Positions 46,749-53,495 of a stretch of 53,551 nt of DNA are shown here, piece after piece. Source of the stretch: Sphingomonas bacterium (lineage in GTDB: Bacteria > Pseudomonadota > Alphaproteobacteria > Sphingomonadales > Sphingomonadaceae); NCBI RefSeq assembly GCF_903644055.1, contig NZ_CAHJXD010000250.1:1-53551 (forward strand), read 5' to 3'. Made by a program: the position numbers and the translations under genes. Under the pieces are notes generated by a model. It had not been told where the DNA came from, ran no database searches, and saw nothing but the letters and a program-made list of their open reading frames with translations. Numbering within the stretch: position 1 is the first letter of the stretch; the number at the start of each line of letters is the position of its first letter.

Positions 46749-48110
46749 GTGAAGCACTTCCAGACATCGACATCGTTAAGCGGGGTCGCCGCCCATGAGG
46801 GCGTGCGGCTCGCGATCGAGTATGTGCCGCTTGGCGAATTGAAGACGCCCGAACGTCAGGTCCGTAACCACACGCAGCGCCAGCTCAAGGCTCTGGCTCG
46901 AAGTCTCAAGGATTTCGGCGCGATCATCCCGATCGTCATTAGCGCCGACGGCACGATCGTCGTCGGCGTCGCTGTCGTTGCGGCCGCTCGGCGAAATAAC
47001 ATGGCGGAGCTGCCTGCGGTGCGGATTACGCACCTTGACGATCACCAGCTGCGGCTCTTCCGCATCGCGCACACCAAGCTGACCGACGGTGGCAGCTGGA
47101 ACATGGACGCCGTGCGACTTGAGTTCGCGGAGATCTCGGTCGAGCGGCCTCAGCTCGAGCTTGGCAGCAGCGGTTTCTGCATCGCCGAGCGCGATATCAT
47201 TTTCGGCAACCACCGCGTGGCCGAGATGGCCGATCTCGATGATCAGCCGGAGGAGGTTAGCGGTGCGCCGGTCTCGCGGGTTGGTGATGGCTGGATATGC
47301 GGCAGGCACATTGTCTTCTGCGGCGATGCAACCGACCCGGCGGTGATCGAAAAAGCGGTGATGGGCCAGCGCATCCGCACTGTGGCATCGGACCCGCCTT
47401 ACAATGTCGAGATCGGCGGCAATGTTTCGGGCCTCGGCAAGAATAAGCACCAGGAATTCGCGATGGCCAGCGGCGAAATGAGCCGGCAGGAGTTCGTCAT
47501 CTTGCTGGCTCGGGCGCTGGGCGCGGCGCAGCCGCACCTTGAGGATGGTGCGCTGCTCTACCTATTTATGGACTGGCGGCACTTGGTGGAGCTGTCTGAA
47601 GCCGCGGAGGCACGCGACCTCAAGCAGCTCAACCTGCTGGTCTGGGCGAAGACCAACGCGGCGATGGGCAGCCTTTACCGGTCAGCCCACGAGATGATCG
47701 GCGTGTTCAAGCACGGCGAGGCTGCGCACATCAACAACGTCGAACTTGGCCGGCACGGGCGCAACCGCACCAACGTGATCCATATGCCCGGCGTCAACAG
47801 CTTCGGGAAGGGCCGCAACAAGGCGCTGGAGACCCACCCAACGGTTAAGCCCGTTGGCCTGCTTGCGGACCTGTTGCTGGATTCCAGCGGCCCGGGTGAT
47901 CGTGTGCTGGATCCGTTTGGCGGTTCGGGCACCACGCTGATCGCGGCCGAGAAGACTGACCGTATTGCCAGCCTCGTCGAGCTGGAACCCAAGTTCGTCG
48001 ACGCCACCATTCGCCGCTTCGAAGCGCTGACCGGTGAAACCGTCTCGCACGCCGAAACCGGTCTGAGCTTCGCTAACATGGCCGAACTTCGCCAGCAGGA
48101 GGCGCGCTGA
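46749..48110 (+). CDS. ParB-like domain / site-specific DNA methyltransferase fusion (beta class)
   Basis: A 453-residue protein. The start is the GTG at 46749, 6 bases after GTGGAGGAT; the frame opens 8 codons earlier. Residues of about 22-130 form a ParB/Spo0J-like nuclease-fold domain (VPLGELKTPERQVRNHTQRQ). The methyltransferase half has motif IV DPPY (215-218) before the SAM-binding motif I in RVLDPFGGSGTTLIAAE near residue 395, the beta-class order of N4-cytosine or N6-adenine methylases. In the ParB part the usual GHxR box reads VGVAVVAAARR, so it probably no longer acts as a nuclease or CTPase. Such fusions lie on phages and islands, usually without a restriction enzyme. The DUF5681 gene overlaps its stop. 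Confidence 0.9.
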   Translation: MKHFQTSTSLSGVAAHEGVRLAIEYVPLGELKTPERQVRNHTQRQLKALARSLKDFGAIIPIVISADGTIVVGVAVVAAARRNNMAELPAVRITHLDDHQLRLFRIAHTKLTDGGSWNMDAVRLEFAEISVERPQLELGSSGFCIAERDIIFGNHRVAEMADLDDQPEEVSGAPVSRVGDGWICGRHIVFCGDATDPAVIEKAVMGQRIRTVASDPPYNVEIGGNVSGLGKNKHQEFAMASGEMSRQEFVILLARALGAAQPHLEDGALLYLFMDWRHLVELSEAAEARDLKQLNLLVWAKTNAAMGSLYRSAHEMIGVFKHGEAAHINNVELGRHGRNRTNVIHMPGVNSFGKGRNKALETHPTVKPVGLLADLLLDSSGPGDRVLDPFGGSGTTLIAAEKTDRIASLVELEPKFVDATIRRFEALTGETVSHAETGLSFANMAELRQQEAR

Positions 48111-48553
48111 TGCCCCGCAAGTCACGATCAACAGGCGTGGGCCGGGGCAATGGCACCGGCTCCGCGAAGGGTCAGTTCAAAGACGGAATGCCATCCGCGA
48201 ACCCGCTTGGCCGACCAATAAAGCCCAAGCCAACGCCACCCGCATCCTTTGAGCAAGCGTTGGCGCGCGAGCTGGGGGGTGAAGTTGAGGTCACGATCAA
48301 CAGGAAGCCGACAAAAATGCCGCGTGTGCAAGCCTTGGCCATGATGTTGATGAACGACCTCGAACGGCCCAGCACCACACCGTCAACACGGATGCGGCTG
48401 ATCAAGGATTGCCTCGCTATAGTGCCTACCATCCTCCACGCAGCGCCAAACCAACCCAGTCAGGAGACGGTAGAAGAGGTGGTGAGGATGCTTGCGGAGG
48501 AGTACGACAAGAACGAGGCCAAAGCGAAAGCCATCCCCCCACAGTATCGATAG
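48110..48553 (+). CDS. DUF5681-domain protein
   Basis: A 147-residue protein whose ATG overlaps the methyltransferase stop (TGATG), with AGGAGG 7 bases upstream, so translation is coupled. The N-terminal TGSAKGQFKDGMPSANPLGRP is the DUF5681 signature (a GQFKxGxSGNPxGRP-like motif with SGN changed to SAN). The rest is helical with a Lys/Glu-rich tail. DUF5681 proteins are regularly encoded next to ParB-type methyltransferases or terminases in prophage-like islands; a DNA-packaging or DNA-binding accessory role is suspected but not proven. Confidence 0.85.
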   Translation: MPRKSRSTGVGRGNGTGSAKGQFKDGMPSANPLGRPIKPKPTPPASFEQALARELGGEVEVTINRKPTKMPRVQALAMMLMNDLERPSTTPSTRMRLIKDCLAIVPTILHAAPNQPSQETVEEVVRMLAEEYDKNEAKAKAIPPQYR

Positions 48554-48568
48554 AACCTTACGTCTGAG

Positions 48569-49405
48569 TCAATTGCGATTGAGCCCAAGCTCGCGGCTTT
48601 GCAGTTTGCGTTTCCAAACAGCTTCGGCGGCAAGAATGTCGTCGGAGCTGTTGGCGCTTCCGGCCACCTCCAGGATCGACACGATGAAATCGCTACGCTC
48701 GCGATCGACGAGGGCAATGTTGCCGCCGTGTCCGTTTGCGCGATATTCGCTCCAGCGAGACCAGAAACCGCCCTCAGCGGTGGCTGAGCCAACATAAAGG
48801 CTGCCGTCGCGCGGGCAGGTCAAAAGATAGACGCCGCGACTGCTGGCCAGGGCCTGCGCCCAGGTCGGTGGCGCATCCGCCAGCGCCGATAGTGGCGTTG
48901 CCAGCTTCATCAGACCCGGGAAGGGCTGCTCGATCGTATCGAGGTGCAGTTCGCTGATAAGCTTATCCTGCAGGTCGGCGCGCTGAGACCAGGCCCGCTT
49001 GCCCGATGATCCCCCGCCCCATTCGATATAGAGCTTACCCTCATAGGCCGCGAGATGTTCGGTCCGTTCGGTGGGGAAGCGATCAAGCTCACCTGCGCCG
49101 TGTGTATGGCCGGAGACGGGCGCCACGATCGCTTCGTCAACGGCCTGCGGGCTACCCACCGCATAGAGGCCAACGAAGAGCGTGCGGCCATCCCACGTGC
49201 TGATGAAGCTCGCCCAATAGCTGCGCGTGAAGCTGGCGCGTTGCGCGCTGGCCTGCAGTTCTTGATAGCCCTCGAACAAAGGCTGATCGGTCCGCCAGAC
49301 GTCCGCCAGGGCCTTCCCCGCCACGTTGGGCTGGTGACGCAGCAGGCGAACCTCAGCCGGGCTTATACCAGCTTCTTCAAGCAGAATGTTGAACCGAAAC
49401 GGCAT
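48569..49405 (-). CDS. GIY-YIG nuclease-domain protein
   Basis: A 278-residue protein with an N-terminal domain of unknown function (residues 1-170, beginning FRFNILLEEAGISPAEVRLLRHQ) and a C-terminal GIY-YIG domain at about 190-278. In the latter RGVYLLTCPRDGSLYVGSA gives the GVY..YVG core, FWSRWSEY the conserved arginine region and ILAAEAVWKRKL the metal-binding glutamate. The N-terminal block is a common partner of this domain in island-borne proteins. It could cut DNA in defence or in a mobile element, but no target is known. It lies on the minus strand, divergent from the XRE regulator. Confidence 0.85.
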   Translation of the reverse strand: MPFRFNILLEEAGISPAEVRLLRHQPNVAGKALADVWRTDQPLFEGYQELQASAQRASFTRSYWASFISTWDGRTLFVGLYAVGSPQAVDEAIVAPVSGHTHGAGELDRFPTERTEHLAAYEGKLYIEWGGGSSGKRAWSQRADLQDKLISELHLDTIEQPFPGLMKLATPLSALADAPPTWAQALASSRGVYLLTCPRDGSLYVGSATAEGGFWSRWSEYRANGHGGNIALVDRERSDFIVSILEVAGSANSSDDILAAEAVWKRKLQSRELGLNRN

Positions 49406-49463
49406 CGCGCGTCATCCCTATATGTGCATCCGATGAGTGACACCAAGGCTTGCGGTCGCGGCA

Positions 49464-49484
49464 CAGTCAAATGGAATGTGACTG
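49464..49484. promoter_or_regulatory. Candidate operator upstream of the XRE regulator
   Basis: A perfect inverted repeat CAGTCA (49464-49469) and TGACTG (49479-49484) with a 9-base spacer lies between the divergent GIY-YIG and XRE genes, about 45 bases before the XRE start. Small XRE proteins, including restriction-modification C proteins with GACT/AGTC boxes, bind operators of this size. Autoregulation, and perhaps control of the nuclease gene, is inferred. Confidence 0.45.
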
Positions 49485-49528
49485 ATCGTCTGTAGATCGA
49501 TCGGCTGCACGCGCGTCTGTGGCGAAGC

Positions 49529-49732
49529 GTGGAAATACGCCAACGCCTTGCCAGGAACATGCGCGCCGCGCGCGAGGCGAAAAGCTGGAGTCAGGAGGAG
49601 TTCGCCGATCGCGCCGGCATTCACCGCACTTATGTGAGCGACATCGAGCGGGCGCGCCGCAACCCGACCATCACCGTCGTGGAAAAGCTTGCTGTCCCGC
49701 TCGATATGACCGTCAGTGAGCTTTTGGCTTAG
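49529..49732 (+). CDS. Small XRE-family transcriptional regulator
   Basis: A 67-residue protein that is almost only a helix-turn-helix domain: QRLARNMRAAREAKSWSQEE, FADRAGIHRTYVSDIERARR and NPTITVVEKLAVPLDMTVSE. It matches the Cro/C1/XRE fold and in size and sequence resembles C (controller) proteins of restriction-modification systems. The GTG start at 49529 is the only reasonable one; the ribosome site is weak. It lies downstream of a CAGTCA/TGACTG inverted repeat. No restriction endonuclease gene is next to it, so it probably regulates itself and neighbours on the island. Confidence 0.88.
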   Translation: MEIRQRLARNMRAAREAKSWSQEEFADRAGIHRTYVSDIERARRNPTITVVEKLAVPLDMTVSELLA

Positions 49733-49831
49733 CCTCTCGATCGGTCTGCGTTGCTAAGGCGGCGGACATCAAAAGCTGCGTCTCGACTTCACGGCAAAAG
49801 TCGACCTGTGTGTGCCCGCAGGAGGGCTTGG

Positions 49832-50032
49832 ATGGACGACGATGCTGAACTTATCGCGAGGCTCTGTGCGCGGGCGGGCATGATGATGGAGGATGTCAGC
49901 GTGCTCGCCATCACCATGCCCCGAGAGGCGGCGGTTCGACGCGACACGGTAGCGAAGTTGGCTGCCTCAGCCGACGCAATCAGGTTGCTCGTTCAGGCAG
50001 CCCTGGCTTTGGATCAACACGACCGGACTTAG
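49832..50032 (+). CDS. Small hypothetical protein (66 aa)
   Basis: I do not recognise a family. The ATG at 49832 has GGAGGG 6 bases upstream. The product MDDDAELIARLCARAGMMME is acidic at the start, mostly helical and rich in Ala, with two regions like regulatory helices. It follows the XRE gene by about 100 bases on the same strand and may be in its operon. Presence of a strong ribosome site supports it; function is open. Confidence 0.5.
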   Translation: MDDDAELIARLCARAGMMMEDVSVLAITMPREAAVRRDTVAKLAASADAIRLLVQAALALDQHDRT

Positions 50033-50403
50033 GCGGGCGTTGCGGCCCTTCGAACGGCTTGAAGTGGGCCGGGAACTGTCGGGCAGCTTCGCGGCGGCGA
50101 TGACCTAGAGTCGGCCATCAGCGCCCTTCCCGTGATCTCCAACTTCAGACGCTCGTTCATGTCATCGCTTTGAAACCGTAATGTTTAGGTAACGGAGCGC
50201 GGAACGGCGTGAAGTGGGACGAACCAGTCGTTCGATATTGCAATTACGAACGGCGAGTATTGATAAAACCGGACGTTTTCCCGCGGACGGCTGATAAGAA
50301 GATCGCTCATCTCGGAGCGAAAAGTGCGCCAGGAGGACGCACTACGGGGTTCGGAGCACGCGCTCCAAGTGGCCGTCCGAAGCTAATTTGCGCCTAACCA
50401 GGC
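50033..50403. other. Non-coding gap with repeated fragments, left of the SIR2 fusion gene
   Basis: No credible gene. GAACGGC(T/G)TGAAGTGGG occurs twice, at about 50052 and 50202, exactly 150 bases apart, as if left by duplication or by decayed dispersed repeats. ACCAGTCGTTCG at 50223-50234 is the same 12-mer found in a hairpin on the other side of the SIR2 fusion gene. The A/T-rich part at about 50230-50280 differs from the chromosome. A clear terminator for the SIR2 gene was not found. Confidence 0.5.
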
Positions 50404-52290
50404 TCAAAGAAACTGCACGATCTGACGCAGGTCGGTCATTTCGCGGATTACATTATTCCACATCGATTCGACATAGAAATGGGTGTGCTTGGGGTTCACG
50501 CAAAGCGTGCGCGCGCCCGATGTGGCTGCTTTCTCGTCATTGAGTGAATTGCCGATGAAGAGAATGTCGATCGGGTGGCACCCGAGTCCTTCGGCGACCA
50601 TCGTGATGAACCGTGCTTTGCCCTCGAAATCGTATGCATGCCCGATAACTTTTGAAAGCAAGCCGTTGGCGTCAAAGTACATCTCATTGCTACGAATCGA
50701 GTCTACGTACCGCGATGAATCGTCGAGCACATTTTCAATTATCGTGCGCAGCGATCCCGAGACGATATGGATTGCGATGCCGCGAGAACGCAATTCTTCA
50801 AAAGTTGATCTTAGCCCTGGCATCGCATTGATATTGCCCGACACGGCCTCAAAGTGCTGCCGGCAAAATCCCGCGCCCCGCAGTTTTTCGCAAGTCAAGT
50901 CGCACCATTGGCGATGCGTAATCTTGCCGGCAGAAAACTGATGATGAAGTTCGTTCGCCTCTTCGAGCGTGAATCCAACGGACTTCCATATCCGCTCCCA
51001 AGTATTCTCTTTAAACTGAGGCTTTGTAAGCGTGCCCCCGAAATCGAAAACGACCGAGCGCGTTCGGCCTGAAAACAGACTGTCTTGCTGCGGCGAACTC
51101 TTCGCGCGGGGTTGTCGCCAGTTATTCTTATAATATTCAATATAATAGGCAAGAATATCGTCTGATTTGCCATATTCAAGCGAAGTCTCCGGTCGAAGGG
51201 CTTTTTCAAGCGAGCGGATTTCTTCATGGCTACAGACCTTGAAGCATTCCGGACCGAGGTTTTTTTCAGTATTCACCTTTTCGAGTTCAGCTATCCGCCA
51301 TGCCTCGACGCCCGAGCGCCTAGATAGATTCTCGCGGGAGATACTGCGATTGTCGCGATAGTAGAAGAGCTTGTAGCCGTTGATCTTGGTCGTCCGATCA
51401 CCGAGCAGGTGCTTGTTCTTAGGCGCTGCCACACCGCCCGGCTGCTGCGCAGCCTCCCCCGATTTTTGGGGCGACAATGTTCCTACGAGATCAAGATAAG
51501 CGGCCTTGAGAATCTCGAGCGAGGCCGCCCATTCCGCATCTTTCTCTATGGAGTGAACCTCCAGGTGATCCCGAGCATTAAACAACTCGATCTGATCGGG
51601 CGAGGGTCGCCACATCCAAGAATGGTTGTTTTGTCCCCGCTCGGCCTTCAGCTCTTCTATCATCGGCAGAATTAACTGGCGGAAGTGGGGATCGGAATTC
51701 GAATAGCCAAGAAAAAGGATCGTGCTCTCGGTGCCGTCCGAGATCAGCCGATTATGAGCAAGCGGGTGCTTCTCCGACCACCGCTTATAATCCCGACCGC
51801 CAAGCGTGTGCATATGTGCCAGCGTACCGTGAAGGTGTATGAGCCGCGGCTGTCGGTCGAGCGGTAACGACAGGAGCTCATAGTCCTTCTCGTCGATGAT
51901 GGGGAACTTCTCCCCAAGCGCCCGGATCAGGAGATTATCATAATTAGTCGTGTAGACACGCGCCCAAGGCAAACTCGCGATCAACTGATGGACCAGGCCG
52001 GGGTCGAAATTGTCCTCAGGGATTGCGGCTCGCACCGCATCGTCGAGCCTCGCGCGGTTGGTTTTTCTCGCAATAGAATCAAACATGTCGAAGAGATCGC
52101 CGCCGTAGCTTGACAGGGATTCTCCCGTTTTCTCAGCCACTAGTTGGGCCAGTTCGCTCCAAAGGGGCAAACGCGTGCTTTTTCCTTCTACATGACGCGC
52201 TTGAAGTGAAATGCCCGCACCAACAAATAGTATGAGTTTTCGATCGGCCAGAAGGCGTGCGAGCCGCTTCGCATAGTCTTGCGTGATCAC
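50404..52290 (-). CDS. SIR2-like / XRE helix-turn-helix / HAD-fold fusion protein
   Basis: A single 628-residue chain with three recognisable parts. Residues 1-270: a SIR2_2-type domain with GAGIS at 24-28, TTNYD at 114-118 (Asn116 as the expected catalytic Asn), HLHG at 152-155 (His154 as the expected base) and GYSNSDPHF at 195-203; such domains in defence proteins destroy NAD+. Residues about 300-366: an XRE-like helix-turn-helix (YRDNRSISRENLSRRSGVEA and following). Residues about 410-628: a HAD domain of phosphoserine-phosphatase type, with motif I DFGGT (Asp416, but Gly418 where the second Asp is usual), motif II VSGS at 510-513, motif III Lys558 and motif IV GNSLND at 580-585. The start is a GTG with only GGGA upstream. 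Base use is far more A/T-rich than the chromosomal genes. I know of no described system with this order. Confidence 0.87.
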   Translation of the reverse strand: MITQDYAKRLARLLADRKLILFVGAGISLQARHVEGKSTRLPLWSELAQLVAEKTGESLSSYGGDLFDMFDSIARKTNRARLDDAVRAAIPEDNFDPGLVHQLIASLPWARVYTTNYDNLLIRALGEKFPIIDEKDYELLSLPLDRQPRLIHLHGTLAHMHTLGGRDYKRWSEKHPLAHNRLISDGTESTILFLGYSNSDPHFRQLILPMIEELKAERGQNNHSWMWRPSPDQIELFNARDHLEVHSIEKDAEWAASLEILKAAYLDLVGTLSPQKSGEAAQQPGGVAAPKNKHLLGDRTTKINGYKLFYYRDNRSISRENLSRRSGVEAWRIAELEKVNTEKNLGPECFKVCSHEEIRSLEKALRPETSLEYGKSDDILAYYIEYYKNNWRQPRAKSSPQQDSLFSGRTRSVVFDFGGTLTKPQFKENTWERIWKSVGFTLEEANELHHQFSAGKITHRQWCDLTCEKLRGAGFCRQHFEAVSGNINAMPGLRSTFEELRSRGIAIHIVSGSLRTIIENVLDDSSRYVDSIRSNEMYFDANGLLSKVIGHAYDFEGKARFITMVAEGLGCHPIDILFIGNSLNDEKAATSGARTLCVNPKHTHFYVESMWNNVIREMTDLRQIVQFL

Positions 52291-52413
52291 ATCGCGTCAT
52301 CCCGGATAATCGTAACTGTCGTCTCATCACACGCTAGAGATGCGTCTGCCGAGAGCAAGAGCCAATGCGAAAAGGAAAAACTGTTCGGATCGACAGTGAC
52401 CGGCTTGTGCCGC

Positions 52414-52448
52414 GCGAACGACTGGCTCTGTCCGTACCAGTCGTTCGC
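52414..52448. promoter_or_regulatory. Perfect 12-bp hairpin upstream of the SIR2 fusion gene
   Basis: GCGAACGACTGG at 52414-52425 and CCAGTCGTTCGC at 52437-52448 pair perfectly around an 11-base loop, about 124 bases before the SIR2 fusion start. It could be an operator, for example for the protein's own helix-turn-helix, or the end of a decayed repeat. The CCAGTCGTTCG arm also occurs once at 50224 beyond the gene's 3' end. The rest of 52291-52650 shows no credible gene. Confidence 0.5.
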
Positions 52449-52659
52449 CAGCCGAAATGCGAATGACCGGGCGTGGTCGATTTCTGCCGCCAGCGCTCGA
52501 CCACCGCTAAGACCCAGAAGCAGTCATCCAGCGCGCGCTAGCCATCGCCCAGTCCGGACGCTCGTTCACCGCAGTATTTGCTTCACGACCCGTCCAGCTC
52601 CAACGAGTGTTGGGTTGATCCGGTGGCGTAAAGCTTGATCCCGAACGGCTGCGGTGTCA

Positions 52660-53130
52660 CGCGAAGCCATGCAGCCCCACATCCCGCTCCATCATCGCCG
52701 CGTCGGCCCACGCTCTTGTCACGGGCAAGAAGGTCGCCGGCCTTTACGACCATGCGACAGGCGGCACCTCCGGATCGCGGCAGAGGCACGAGCACCATAC
52801 CTTCAAGGCTATGATGGCGACCGCAACGCATGGTTCGGAGGCACGCTGCCTGAGATCCAAGATGCTAGCGAGGGAGCGTCCATTCATATGAAAGTCGAGG
52901 ATGGTGGTGCATGCGGCTACGACCGGAGTTCGTCGGGCCGCTTTTCAGCAACGGTGGCTCAGCGACTGGTGCAACTGTATGATCACGCGGAATCGTCATG
53001 GTTCACGTTTGACGTACAGATAGCATGCAACTCGCGGGTTTTGACGACTAGACCAAACCCAGACGTTCAGGGTCACTTAGGCGGTTTCCAATATCAGACA
53101 TTGGTTCAGGTGCCGGGTAACACCAAATGA
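52660..53130 (+). pseudogene. Decayed gene of unknown function (frameshift near 52760)
   Basis: Two frames seem to belong together. The first gives IIAASAHALVTGKKVAGLYD followed by HATG. The second continues RHLRIAAEARAPYLQGYDGD and on to RLVQLYDHAESSWFTFDVQ, ending at 53130. The LYDH motif occurs in both halves, as if the protein had an internal repeat. The join lies near 52757-52765, where one base seems gained or lost. I do not recognise the family. An alternative is that only the short frame from the ATG at 52888 is expressed. Confidence 0.4.
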
Positions 53131-53227
53131 GCGCCCAATCCCGGCACTGCGGCGGCGGGACGACCTCGTAGCCCTTCTGGAGATTCAATGCTGGACGAGG
53201 CGGTGCTGCCGACACACAATCTGGTAG

Positions 53228-53495
53228 ATGGCCCGGAGCACCACGAAGACGACAGCATCGTCACCGAACCCGCTGATCTTCATCTCCTATTGTCATAGGG
53301 ACGAGACGTTTCCGCGAACGGCTGATGGTCCATCTCGCTCCACTGCAGCGCGAGGGCATCGAGATATGGGTCGACAACGATCTGATCCCTGGTGATGAGC
53401 TCGATCCCACGATCCGCCGGGCGCTGCGTCGGGCCGACATCTTCGTGGCGCTCGCAAGCCCAGACGATCTGCACTCTAGACTCAGGACCTATTAA
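53228..53495 (+). pseudogene. TIR-domain protein, frameshifted and truncated
   Basis: From the ATG at 53228 the frame reads MARSTTKTTASSPNPLIFIS and then YCHRDET, the first strand (IFISYCHRDE) of a TIR domain. One extra T near 53309 shifts the frame; the next frame continues FRERLMVHLAPLQREGIEIW, then VDNDLIPGDELDP and IRRALRRADIFVALASPDDL, all in proper TIR order with the box-2-like IPGDEL. It then runs into HSRLRTY and a stop at 53493-53495, before the conserved WC.E region that holds the catalytic glutamate in NAD-cleaving TIR domains. It is therefore non-functional. In bacteria TIR proteins are mostly anti-phage effectors. Confidence 0.75.

Noticed and set aside
46749-49732. The methyltransferase, XRE regulator and GIY-YIG gene as a restriction-modification system
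   Set aside because: The methyltransferase is of the ParB-fusion island type, the nuclease gene points the other way and has a non-restriction N-terminal domain, and the genes do not form one operon. The regulator does resemble a C protein, but the set is not convincing.
52279-52638. A 119-codon plus-strand frame upstream of the SIR2 fusion start
   Set aside because: Overlaps the start of the SIR2 fusion, Arg/Ser/Pro-rich without any domain, no ribosome site, and crosses the perfect hairpin at 52414-52448.
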